DNA of 13,751 nucleotides from an uncultured Ruminococcus sp. (GTDB lineage: Bacteria; Bacillota; Clostridia; Oscillospirales; Acutalibacteraceae), in NCBI GenBank assembly GCA_902766305.1, contig CACXDE010000246.1, positions 1-13,751 on the forward strand, given 5' to 3'. The position numbers and the translations under genes were made by a program. Shown here piece by piece: positions 7,956-13,751 of this stretch (positions within the stretch are counted from its first letter, which is position 1; each line of letters begins with the position of its first letter). The notes under the pieces were generated by a model. It did not search any database, had not been told where the DNA came from, and worked only from the letters and a program-made list of their open reading frames with translations.

Positions 7956-9086
7956 ATGAAAATAAATAAGATTTTAAAACCCCTTGCTGCTGTCTCAGCG
8001 GCAGCTGTGATGTTTTCAATGGCAGGCTGCGCCGATACTTCATGGAGTCTCAGGACAAGCAACAAGGAGCTTTCCAACGGTATGTGGATATACAAGACAT
8101 ATTCAGAAATGAATCAGGCACTTCAGAAGTATCAGGAAGAAACCGGAAACTCTTTACAGCCGGGCGATGAGGGCTTTGCCGATAAAAAGGTAGAAAAGAA
8201 GAATATATATGAATGGATCGCTCAGAAGGCTAAGGACGACTGTGTTGAGGTATTGACTATAGAAAAGCTTGTCAAGGATAACAAGGTCAAGGTGGATAAG
8301 GAAAGCATAGAGTCAAACGAAAAGATGTATGAAACATATATGACACAGTACGGCATGGACAAAATGTATGAGCATCTGGGTGTATCGCTCAAATCTGCTG
8401 CTTATATGGACAGCACTGTCAGCACATACAAGGAGGATCTGTTCAAGAAGCTGTATGACAAGGAAGGTACTAAGGCTGTATCTGATGAAGATGTAAAGAA
8501 GTATTATACAGACAATTATACGGATTATTACTATATCCATTATTCCTTCAAGACCACAGATGATGACGGCAATTCACAGGATATAGACGATGATACCAAG
8601 GATAAGGTAACAAAGAACTTTGCAAAGTATGCAAAGGAACTAAGTGACGGCAGCAAGACTAAAACCGAGATAGACGAAGAATATAAGACAGATTTTGAGC
8701 TTGGCGATAACGGTACAGTACCAAGTGTTTCAGCCGCTGAAAAGCTTGACGATACAGATATCAAGGATGAAGTCAAGAACGAGATAAAGGCTCTCGGTGA
8801 TAAGAAGGCTACTGTCAAGCTTATTGATGATACATACTACCTGTTATATAAGGGCTCTATAAGCGAAAAGGCAGCCAAAATCACTGATGATACAAGTGTT
8901 GAGGACGCTGTATCAAGAATAAATATTGTTCATGAGATGAAGGACGATGAGTTTGACAAGTATATAGCGGCTGAAAAGAAGAAGCTGAAATATGACACCA
9001 ATGAGGATTGTTTGTCAAAGTACAGTGTTGAGAGAATGGTAAAACTCTATAATGAATTTGTAAATTCTCAGAGCGGAAACTCATAA
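7956..9086 (+). CDS. Extracytoplasmic lipoprotein resembling PrsA/SurA-type foldases
   Basis: A 376-residue lipoprotein. The start at 7956 is set by AAAGGAAG (7941-7948) and by the signal peptide that follows: MKINKILKPL, a hydrophobic segment, then the lipobox MAGC with lipidated Cys25. The mature part is Lys/Asp/Glu-rich and mostly helical, with segments such as AVSDEDVKKYYTDNYTDYYY that resemble the N-terminal and linker regions of PrsA/SurA chaperones. The following segment, IHYSFKTTDDDGN, looks like the start of a parvulin domain, but I cannot find a complete parvulin active site. It may be a chaperone without isomerase activity, a diverged parvulin, or a Clostridia-specific lipoprotein. 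It is monocistronic or followed by partial readthrough, since a hairpin lies directly downstream. Lipoprotein status is clear; foldase assignment is tentative. Confidence 0.75.
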   Translation: MKINKILKPLAAVSAAAVMFSMAGCADTSWSLRTSNKELSNGMWIYKTYSEMNQALQKYQEETGNSLQPGDEGFADKKVEKKNIYEWIAQKAKDDCVEVLTIEKLVKDNKVKVDKESIESNEKMYETYMTQYGMDKMYEHLGVSLKSAAYMDSTVSTYKEDLFKKLYDKEGTKAVSDEDVKKYYTDNYTDYYYIHYSFKTTDDDGNSQDIDDDTKDKVTKNFAKYAKELSDGSKTKTEIDEEYKTDFELGDNGTVPSVSAAEKLDDTDIKDEVKNEIKALGDKKATVKLIDDTYYLLYKGSISEKAAKITDDTSVEDAVSRINIVHEMKDDEFDKYIAAEKKKLKYDTNEDCLSKYSVERMVKLYNEFVNSQSGNS

Positions 9087-9105
9087 CTATTGTTATATAT
9101 ACCGT

Positions 9106-9139
9106 GTCCGGGGCAGCCGAGGCTGTTCCGGACAATTTT
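9106..9139 (+). terminator. Hairpin after the lipoprotein gene, probable terminator
   Basis: The arms 9106-9118 and 9121-9133 pair over up to 13 bp, including two G-U pairs, with the central pairs opening to form the loop (stem GTCCGGGGCAGC). It is followed by a short AATTTTA tract. The T-run is weak, so some readthrough into the agmatine deiminase gene is possible. Confidence 0.6.
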
Positions 9140-9159
9140 ACTTAGTGAGGAGGAGTATA

Positions 9160-10269
9160 GTGAATATTCTGAAAAGTTTTCCGACAGATGATGGATTTTA
9201 TATGCCGGCGGAATTTTCAAAACACAGCGGCTGTATACTTATCTGGCCGCACAGAAGGGATTCATGGCAAAGCGGCGCATATGCCGCAAGACGAGCCTTT
9301 ACAGAACTTATAAAAATAATATCATTGTCGGAAAATGTAACGGTATGCGCAAGATATGAAGATTATGACGAGGCAAGACGTATGCTGCCGCCGTATGTTC
9401 GTGTTGTTGAAATGAACAGCGATGACAGCTGGGCAAGGGACGTTGCGCCGACCTTTGTGACTGACGGAAAGTCAATAAGAGGAATAGACTGGGGATTCAA
9501 TGCTTGGGGCGGTCTTGAAGACGGACTGTATTTTCCGTGGGATAAGGACAACAAGATGGCGAGAAAGCTTTGCGACCTGCTTGACAAAGACTGCTATGAT
9601 ATGAGGAATTTCATACTTGAGGGCGGTTCTGTACATACAGACGGAGATGGTACTCTTATTACAACCGAAGAATGTCTGCTGAGTAAAGGACGAAATCCAT
9701 CTATGAGTAAAACCGAAATTGAAGAAAAGCTTTGCAGAACTCTTGGAGTAAAAAAAGTTATATGGCTCAGAAGCGGAATATATAACGATGAAACAAACGG
9801 GCATGTTGATAATATTTGCGCCTTTACCTCTCCCGGAAATGTCGTTTTAGCGTGGACTGACGACAAAAACGACCCACAGTATGAAAGATCCGCCGGATGC
9901 CTTGAAACGCTTGAAAATACCACTGACGCAAAAGGCAGAACTATAAAAGTACACAAGCTGCCTCTCCCCTCTCCTGTATATATAACCTCTGAGGAATGCG
10001 AAGGTCTTGACAATATGGACGGCGAACCTACACGCACTCCCGGTGAAAGGCTTGCGGCATCATATGTCAATTTCTATATATCAAACGGTCATGTTATCGT
10101 TCCGCAGTTTGATGATGAAAATGACGAAAAAGCGCTTGATATTCTGCGTCCGCTTTTCCCTGACAGAGAGGTTATTGGAATAAGGGCGAGGGATATACTC
10201 ATCGGCGGAGGAAATATTCATTGTATCACACAACAGATACCTCAGGATATGACAGCTTTTAGTAAATAA
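9160..10269 (+). CDS. aguA: Agmatine deiminase
   Basis: It hydrolyses agmatine to N-carbamoylputrescine and ammonia, the first step of the route from arginine-derived agmatine to putrescine. I chose GTG 9160 because GAGGAGGAG (9147-9155) is a strong ribosome site just before it. The in-frame GTG at 9145 overlaps that site. The resulting 369 residues match the usual length. Family marks: MPAEFSKHSGCILIWPHR at residues 15-32, SWARDVAP with its catalytic aspartate, ILEGGSVHTDGDGT, NGHVDN with the catalytic His/Asp, and the C-terminal GGGNIHCITQQIP with nucleophile Cys355. The downstream N-carbamoylputrescine amidase makes this assignment much better than a peptidyl-arginine deiminase. No promoter of its own is obvious; it may depend on readthrough of the hairpin upstream. 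Confidence 0.93.
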   Translation: MNILKSFPTDDGFYMPAEFSKHSGCILIWPHRRDSWQSGAYAARRAFTELIKIISLSENVTVCARYEDYDEARRMLPPYVRVVEMNSDDSWARDVAPTFVTDGKSIRGIDWGFNAWGGLEDGLYFPWDKDNKMARKLCDLLDKDCYDMRNFILEGGSVHTDGDGTLITTEECLLSKGRNPSMSKTEIEEKLCRTLGVKKVIWLRSGIYNDETNGHVDNICAFTSPGNVVLAWTDDKNDPQYERSAGCLETLENTTDAKGRTIKVHKLPLPSPVYITSEECEGLDNMDGEPTRTPGERLAASYVNFYISNGHVIVPQFDDENDEKALDILRPLFPDREVIGIRARDILIGGGNIHCITQQIPQDMTAFSK

Positions 10270-10288
10270 CACATTAAAATTCAACAGA

Positions 10289-10321
10289 GTTTTCAACATT
10301 TGCGGTTAAAATGTTGAAAAC
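10289..10321 (+). promoter_or_regulatory. Perfect 13-bp stem-loop between aguA and aguB
   Basis: The arms GTTTTCAACATTT (10289-10301) and AAATGTTGAAAAC (10309-10321) are exact complements around a 7-nt loop GCGGTTA. It starts about 20 nt after the aguA stop and ends 3 nt before the GGAGGT ribosome site of aguB. No T-run follows, so it is not a standard terminator. A role in mRNA processing, in control of aguB translation, or as a DNA operator are all possible. Confidence 0.6.
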
Positions 10322-10334
10322 ATTGGAGGTAATT

Positions 10335-11210
10335 ATGAAAAATGTTAAGATAGGTGCTGTACAGATGTCTATGACAGAAAACGCTCAGGAGAATATTCAG
10401 AAAGCCGATACTCTTGTAAGAGCAGCGGCGGCGGACGGATGCAATATAATACTTTTGCCGGAGCTTTTTGAAAATCTCTATTTCTGTCAGGAAAGAAATT
10501 ATGATAACTATAAGCTTGCCCTTGAAACGGAAAACAACCCGGCAGTAAAGCATTTTATGCAGACAGCAAAGGAGCTCGGCGTTATAATACCAGTAAGCTT
10601 TTACGAAAAGGACATTAATTCTATATACAATTCGGTTGCTATGATAGATGCTGACGGAACACTTATGGGCATATACCGCAAATCTCATATCCCTGACGAT
10701 CATTTTTATCAGGAGAAGTTTTACTTTACTCCGGGAAATACGGGATTCAAGGTATGGGATACAAAATTCGGCAGGATAGGAGTAGGAATATGCTGGGATC
10801 AGTGGTTTCCGGAAGCTGCAAGATGTATGGCGCTGATGGGTGCACAGCTTTTGTTATATCCTACGGCGATAGGCAGTGAGCCTATACTTGAGGTCGACAG
10901 TATGCCGCACTGGAGACGCTGTATGCAGGGTCATGCGGCGGCAAATATAGTTCCGGTCATTGCCGCCAACAGAGTCGGTACAGAAGCAGTAACACCAGAT
11001 GAAGCAAATAACGGACAAAGCTCTGCCCTGACGTTTTACGGATCGTCATTTATTACTGACGAAACAGGAGAAATAATAGAATCCGCAGACCGGGAAACTG
11101 AATGCGTTATCACGGCTGAATTTGATCTTGACAAAACAGATGAAATGCGTTTCAGCTGGGGTCTGTTCCGTGACAGACGGCCGGAGCTTTACAAAATAAT
11201 AACAGAGTGA
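10335..11210 (+). CDS. aguB: N-carbamoylputrescine amidase (nitrilase superfamily)
   Basis: It hydrolyses N-carbamoylputrescine to putrescine, CO2 and ammonia, completing the pathway begun by the upstream agmatine deiminase. The start is ATG 10335, with GGAGGT at 10325-10330; an in-frame ATG at 10311 lies inside the stem-loop and has no ribosome site. The 291-residue protein has the nitrilase catalytic triad: Glu43 in LPELFEN, Lys116 in YRKSHIPDD and Cys153 in GICWDQWFPE. The segments RKSHIPDDHFYQEKFYF and WGLFRDRRPELY are typical of AguB rather than of other nitrilases. It shares a transcript with aguA and ends just before a strong terminator. Confidence 0.94.
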   Translation: MKNVKIGAVQMSMTENAQENIQKADTLVRAAAADGCNIILLPELFENLYFCQERNYDNYKLALETENNPAVKHFMQTAKELGVIIPVSFYEKDINSIYNSVAMIDADGTLMGIYRKSHIPDDHFYQEKFYFTPGNTGFKVWDTKFGRIGVGICWDQWFPEAARCMALMGAQLLLYPTAIGSEPILEVDSMPHWRRCMQGHAAANIVPVIAANRVGTEAVTPDEANNGQSSALTFYGSSFITDETGEIIESADRETECVITAEFDLDKTDEMRFSWGLFRDRRPELYKIITE

Positions 11211-11215
11211 AAAAA

Positions 11216-11250
11216 CCGCTGTACGAACTGATCCGTACAGCGGTAATTAT
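11216..11250 (+). terminator. Intrinsic terminator of the aguAB unit
   Basis: A perfect 10-bp stem CCGCTGTACG (11216-11225) / CGTACAGCGG (11234-11243) with an 8-nt loop, followed by TAATTATTTTG. It begins 5 nt after the aguB stop. Confidence 0.85.
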
Positions 11251-11351
11251 TTTGTTTATCAAGAATTATCAGTCTTTATAATCCTCGTCATATGTCTGAA
11301 CATTCAGAGTTGGATATATAGAAATGATCACACTTAATTGCGGCATAAAAG

Positions 11352-11391
11352 CGCACCGCCAAGTATAGAAAATACAAGGCGGTGCGTTTTT
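11352..11391. terminator. Bidirectional terminator
   Basis: A perfect 9-bp stem CGCACCGCC (11352-11360) / GGCGGTGCG (11378-11386), with an inner GTAT/ATAC pairing in the loop. TTTTT follows on the plus strand. On the minus strand the stem is followed by C and TTTT (11350-11347), so it can end the minus-strand lipoprotein transcript as well. The gap 11251-11346 between the two terminators holds nothing I can support. Confidence 0.8.
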
Positions 11392-11411
11392 AACCTTCAA
11401 AACTATTAACT

Positions 11412-12089
11412 TTAAGAATTTTTCAGTTCATCAATGTCATAAACTTTGCCTTCTTCATATTCAAGACCCTTACCTGATGGATACTGTTTCTTACCGTCAT
11501 TAAAGATAATAAGCGGATTTTCAATATCTTCTGAGATACTGTATGAGTATGTTCCGTCATCTTCTTTTGTCATCGGTTCACCAGGCCATGGAGCATTTTC
11601 AGTCTTTACACCATCTACTTCATTGTAGATATAAACATTTATATCATCGCCCCATTTTTCACCTTTCTTCATCTTAATTACATTCTTATCGCCTGTTTCA
11701 TCAGACTTGCTTTCCTCTTCTTCCTTGGAGTCCTCAGTCTCAGATGATTCTTCTTCCTCAGAAGACTCTTCAGCTTCAGATGATTCCTCAGCCTCAGATG
11801 ACTCTTCCTCTGCTTCAGAAGATTCCTCAGCCTCAGATGACTCTTCCTCTGCTTCAGAAGATTCATCAGTCTCTTCAGCCTCTGACGATTCTCCATCACC
11901 TTCGTCAGTTGTAGTAGTTGTTGTATCAAGACCATCACCAGTTGAATCACCGGCAGAATCACTTGCACCCGCACCGCCGACAGCACCGCCGTGGATAGCC
12001 ACGCTTGCAGCACAGCCTGACATGAGAGCAGCCGAAGAAGCCGCTATTGCCAGCGTAAGCAGTATAGTCAAAAGTTTTTTCTTGTTCAT
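11412..12089 (-). CDS. Lipoprotein with Ser/Glu-repeat linker and CBM26-like starch-binding domain
   Basis: A 225-residue surface lipoprotein. Residues 1-26 are a lipoprotein signal peptide with box LMSGC (Cys26). Residues 27-66 are Gly/Ala/Ser/Thr-rich. Residues 67-135 are a strongly acidic low-complexity linker of ESSEAEE-type repeats. The C-terminal part (about 136-225) resembles family 26 carbohydrate-binding modules: KKGEKWGDDINVYIYN, then APWPGEPMTKEDDGTYSYSI and LIIFNDGKKQYPSG. The aromatic residues Trp146, Tyr153 and Trp168 are candidate sugar contacts. The likely role is anchoring to starch or related glucans at the cell surface. No catalytic domain is present. Ribosome site GGAGGT at 12098-12103. 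A cell-wall spacer protein without sugar binding cannot be excluded. Confidence 0.8.
   Translation of the reverse strand: MNKKKLLTILLTLAIAASSAALMSGCAASVAIHGGAVGGAGASDSAGDSTGDGLDTTTTTTDEGDGESSEAEETDESSEAEEESSEAEESSEAEEESSEAEESSEAEESSEEEESSETEDSKEEEESKSDETGDKNVIKMKKGEKWGDDINVYIYNEVDGVKTENAPWPGEPMTKEDDGTYSYSISEDIENPLIIFNDGKKQYPSGKGLEYEEGKVYDIDELKNS
11782..11859. repeat. Perfect 39-bp tandem duplication inside the lipoprotein linker
   Basis: Positions 11782-11820 and 11821-11859 are identical, and a partial third copy (GATTC, then divergence) follows. The unit encodes 13 residues, so changes in copy number keep the reading frame. Perfect identity at synonymous sites points to a recent slippage or recombination event rather than selection on protein alone. 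Confidence 0.85.
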
Positions 12090-12245
12090 AATAATAAACC
12101 TCCGTAAAAGAATTTAATACCAGATCGCACAGACTGTAATGAACGGAAAAACTTGATTTAATGGTGACAATATCCGGCTCTGAACAGTCAGTATAGCATC
12201 ATACATACAATCCACGATCATCAGTTAAAATAAACCTATAATCAT

Positions 12246-12273
12246 ATTATACACTTTACAAGGAATTTTTCAA
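12246..12273 (-). promoter_or_regulatory. Promoter of the CBM26-like lipoprotein gene
   Basis: Read on the minus strand: TTGAAA (12273-12268), a 16-nt spacer and a perfect TATAAT (12251-12246). The leader of about 150 nt (12090-12239) is long, but I recognise no riboswitch in it. Confidence 0.6.
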
Positions 12274-12353
12274 TATCTTTTTTAAAATTAATTTAGTTTT
12301 GACAAAAAAGTTTTTTTCAGGTTACGGATATGACATTAATTGAGGCATTTATA

Positions 12354-12382
12354 TTGACATTTTTTTAACAAAGAGTTAGAAT
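12354..12382 (+). promoter_or_regulatory. Strong promoter of the HAD phosphatase gene
   Basis: Perfect TTGACA (12354-12359), a 17-nt spacer and TAGAAT (12377-12382). Transcription would start near 12389, giving a leader of about 110 nt that contains a stable hairpin. With the divergent promoter at 12246-12273 it accounts for most of the gap 12090-12498. Confidence 0.7.
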
Positions 12383-12442
12383 ATAGCCGAAAAAAGGATA
12401 CAGCATTTATCAAATGTATTTTTGAGGGAAAGAAAAGAAAGA

Positions 12443-12475
12443 TTCCGGATCGCAGAGGGGTTCTGTGATCCGGAA
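12443..12475 (+). promoter_or_regulatory. Leader stem-loop upstream of the HAD phosphatase
   Basis: The arms TTCCGGATCGCAGA (12443-12456) and TCTGTGATCCGGAA (12462-12475) pair over 14 bp with one G-U, around the loop GGGGT. AACAACGC follows instead of a T-run, so this is not a terminator. It ends 8 nt before the AAAAGGA ribosome site and could influence translation or mRNA stability. Confidence 0.6.
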
Positions 12476-12498
12476 ACAACGCTAAAAGGATGGTCTGT

Positions 12499-13374
12499 AT
12501 GAACTATAGAATAATCGCATCAGATATTGACGGTACTCTTACAAACTCCCAAAAAAACATAACAGATGCAACAGCAGAAAAGCTTATTGAGTTCCAGCAA
12601 AACGGCGGAAAAGTAATTCTTGCCTCCGGCAGACCCACAATGGGTATACTTCCTCATGCTGAAAGGCTCGGGCTTGATAAGTTCGGCGGATATATACTTG
12701 CCTTCAACGGCGGCTGTGTTATAGACTGCAAAACTCAGCAGATAATGTTTCAGCAGAAGCTGCCTCTTTATGTGATTCCGGAGATCATGGATATAATAAA
12801 GGATTATCCGGTAGGAATAAATACTTATGAGGGAAGCAATATACTTGTCGGAAACGAAATAAATGAATATACAGAGCTTGAGGCAAGGATAAACGGTATG
12901 GGAATAAAGTTTACAGAAGATTTTGCTTCCTATGTAAATTTTGATGTAAACAAGTGTCTTCTACAGGGAGAGCCGTCCGTGATTATGGAATTGGAGAAAA
13001 TTCTTTCTGAAAAATACAAGGGTGTTTTAGGTGTTTTCAGATCAGAAGCATTTTTCCTGGAAATAGTCCCTGAAGGTGTAGACAAGGCTAAATCCATTGA
13101 CCGCCTGCTGAAAATGATAGGTATACCGACTGAACAGTGTATAGCCTGCGGTGACGGTTTCAATGATATCTCTATGATAAAGTATGCCGGTCTGGGTGTC
13201 GCAATGTCGAACGCAAAACAGCCTGTAAAGGATGCGGCTGATTTTATAACCCTCTCAAACGATCAGGACGGCATTGTACATCTTTTGAACAAGCTCAAAC
13301 CCCAAAGATCTAAGCTCAGAACATCGAAGCTAAGAGCTAAGAGAGCAGAGCTTAGAGCAAGTTGTAAGTTGTAA
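12499..13374 (+). CDS. HAD-superfamily Cof-type sugar/nucleotide phosphatase with unusual basic tail
   Basis: A cytoplasmic Mg-dependent phosphatase of the Cof/YidA group (HAD class IIB), probably acting on sugar phosphates or other small phosphomonoesters; the substrate is not predictable. The start is ATG 12499, spaced 8 nt from AAAAGGA (12484-12490); the ATG at 12490 overlaps that site. Motif I is DIDGTL with Asp9 and Asp11, motif II is Ser43 in LASGRP, motif III is Lys196, and motif IV is GDGFNDISM with Asp219 and Asp223. The cap domain lies between motifs II and III. The family normally ends near GIVHLLNKL (residues 258-266). Here residues 267-291 are a Lys/Arg/Ser/Leu tail encoded by the heptad-repeat tract, probably from readthrough after repeat insertion or loss of the old stop. 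A terminator follows. Confidence 0.92.
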   Translation: MNYRIIASDIDGTLTNSQKNITDATAEKLIEFQQNGGKVILASGRPTMGILPHAERLGLDKFGGYILAFNGGCVIDCKTQQIMFQQKLPLYVIPEIMDIIKDYPVGINTYEGSNILVGNEINEYTELEARINGMGIKFTEDFASYVNFDVNKCLLQGEPSVIMELEKILSEKYKGVLGVFRSEAFFLEIVPEGVDKAKSIDRLLKMIGIPTEQCIACGDGFNDISMIKYAGLGVAMSNAKQPVKDAADFITLSNDQDGIVHLLNKLKPQRSKLRTSKLRAKRAELRASCKL

Positions 13375-13384
13375 GCTCAAAGCA
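13294..13384. repeat. Second degenerate heptanucleotide tandem tract, partly coding
   Basis: From 13294 the sequence falls into 13 successive 7-nt blocks. They include an exact pair GCTAAGA/GCTAAGA (13329-13342), the variant GCTTAGA (13350-13356), an exact pair AAGTTGT/AAGTTGT (13359-13372), and CTCAAAC/CCCAAAG at the left end. The first part is translated as the tail of the HAD phosphatase; the stop codon is inside the tract. AAGCTCAAAG (13373-13382) matches the inverse of 7154-7163 in the other heptad tract. Confidence 0.6.
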
Positions 13385-13399
13385 CAAATATTGATACTT

Positions 13400-13437
13400 G
13401 CATCACTCTTACTAACAGGAGTGGTGCTTTATTTTTT
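13400..13437 (+). terminator. Intrinsic terminator of the HAD phosphatase gene
   Basis: A 9-bp stem GCATCACTC (13400-13408) / GAGTGGTGC (13419-13427) with one G-U pair, followed by TTTATTTTTT. Confidence 0.88.
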
Positions 13438-13453
13438 GAATAATATATACTTT

Positions 13454-13462
13454 TGGTATAAT
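13454..13462 (+). promoter_or_regulatory. Extended -10 promoter for the downstream noncoding region
   Basis: TGGTATAAT is a perfect extended -10 element (TGnTATAAT). The -35 is weak: TTGAAT at 13436-13441 with a 15-nt spacer, overlapping the end of the preceding T-run. Transcription would start near 13469. A second possible -35, TTGACT (13535-13540), precedes TATTTA (13556-13561) and could start a shorter RNA. Confidence 0.5.
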
Positions 13463-13485
13463 TTAATAATATAAAACGATTACTG

Positions 13486-13557
13486 TACAAGTCTATAGTC
13501 TTTGCACAAATTCATTGTAATAATTATATCAGTATTGACTATAAGTGTAGACTTGTA
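13486..13557. repeat. Long-range inverted repeat upstream of the ncRNA candidate
   Basis: TACAAGTCTA (13486-13495) and TAGACTTGTA (13548-13557) are exact reverse complements. Inside them TAGTC (13496-13500) can pair with GACTA (13537-13541), leaving a 6-nt bulge. This folds 72 nt into one hairpin if transcribed from the promoter near 13460. It may be an RNA 5' domain or a regulatory dyad. Confidence 0.6.
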
Positions 13558-13751
13558 TTTATGGTGGTGCCACAATACAGGGCATGGGGGTTAGTTAGTT
13601 GGCAACAATAAATATTATCTTTGGTGAAACAAAAACGGAATGGCACTGCCCGGCTCAGAGCCTGAGCACCCAAATCAGTCTTGCACTACTTCATTGTAAA
13701 ACGTAACATTTGTGAATCGTTCCCTGCGCCAGTGAATTTACGGAATAGCAC
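13558..13751 (+). ncRNA. Candidate structured noncoding RNA (raiA-motif-like?), cut by the window end
   Basis: The stretch has no plausible reading frame: the first ATG frame stops after 16 codons. It shows paired elements. GGTGGTGCC (13563-13571) pairs with GGCACTGCC (13642-13650) through nine pairs, two of them G-U on the plus strand only, which supports plus-strand transcription. GCTCAG/CTGAGC (13653-13658/13662-13667) forms a local hairpin. Unpaired purine-rich stretches such as GGTGAAACAAAAACGGAATG look like conserved RNA cores. A motif GTGAA...ACGGAATRGCAC occurs twice (13624-13646 and 13732-13751). Length, location and style suggest the raiA-motif RNA known from Clostridia, but this is from memory and unverified. 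It lacks the hallmarks of tmRNA, SRP RNA, RNase P, T-box and cobalamin riboswitch. Confidence 0.5.

Noticed and set aside
10289..10321. Hairpin as an intrinsic terminator between aguA and aguB
   Set aside because: The stem is AT-rich and is followed by ATTGGAGGT with no T-run; the two genes form one pathway and probably one transcript.
11269..11346. 25-residue minus-strand frame starting MPQLSVIISIYPTLN, slightly like the start of a family 2 glycosyltransferase
   Set aside because: No ribosome site, placed between two terminators, too short, and the resemblance covers only a few residues. Chance is more likely than a gene remnant.
11678..12117. Open frames in other phases across the Ser/Glu repeat region, including a Leu/Arg/Lys-rich and a Ser/Asp-rich one
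   Set aside because: They are out-of-frame translations of the same low-complexity repeat; only the frame 11412-12089 has a signal peptide, ribosome site and a folded C-terminal domain.
12299..12304. Second TTGACA in the divergent region upstream of the HAD gene
   Set aside because: No acceptable -10 element at 16-18 nt; the TTGACA at 12354 with TAGAAT is clearly better.
13558..13751. T-box leader, cobalamin riboswitch, 6S RNA or tmRNA
   Set aside because: GGTGAAAC and GGCACTGCC superficially recall cobalamin riboswitch parts, but the order and the rest of the consensus are missing. No T-box sequence, no tmRNA ends and no 6S-like rod pairing between the two halves are visible, although the 3' end is cut.

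Overview
The window is AT-rich chromosomal DNA from a Gram-positive anaerobe of the Clostridia, most likely a Ruminococcus-like member of the Oscillospiraceae. This is an inference. It rests on strong GGAGG-type ribosome binding sites, lipoprotein signal peptides with MAGC/MSGC boxes, a Ser/Glu-repeat linker carrying a starch-binding-like module, TTGACA/TATAAT promoters and short intrinsic terminators. No mobile element, CRISPR array, tRNA or rRNA gene was seen.

Layout. Positions 23-1273 (minus) encode a UDP-glucose 6-dehydrogenase. A short divergent region with a perfect palindrome over a -35 box then leads into a three-gene plus-strand signalling operon (1544-7062). The operon encodes a very large hybrid histidine kinase with two sensor halves, a stand-alone receiver, and a receiver/HD-GYP/HPt protein. 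Together these form a likely multistep phosphorelay ending in cyclic-di-GMP hydrolysis. After a tract of degenerate 7-nt repeats comes a minus-strand TetR-family regulator (7201-7752), divergent from a PrsA/SurA-like lipoprotein (7956-9086). Next is an agmatine-to-putrescine pair: agmatine deiminase (9160-10269) and N-carbamoylputrescine amidase (10335-11210), closed by a strong terminator. A bidirectional terminator separates this pair from a minus-strand lipoprotein (11412-12089) with an acidic Ser/Glu linker and a CBM26-like domain. A divergent HAD-family (Cof-type) phosphatase follows (12499-13374); its last codons run into a second heptad-repeat tract.

The right end (about 13440-13751) has no credible protein gene. 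It has an extended -10 promoter, a long inverted repeat and a densely structured stretch running off the window, best explained as a structured noncoding RNA. It reminds me of the raiA-motif RNA of Clostridia, but I cannot verify that here.

The most interesting items are the kinase built from two sensor-kinase halves, the first with a dead dimerisation/phosphoacceptor domain; the HPt domain on an HD-GYP protein; the two heptad-repeat tracts, one translated as a protein tail; and the noncoding RNA candidate.
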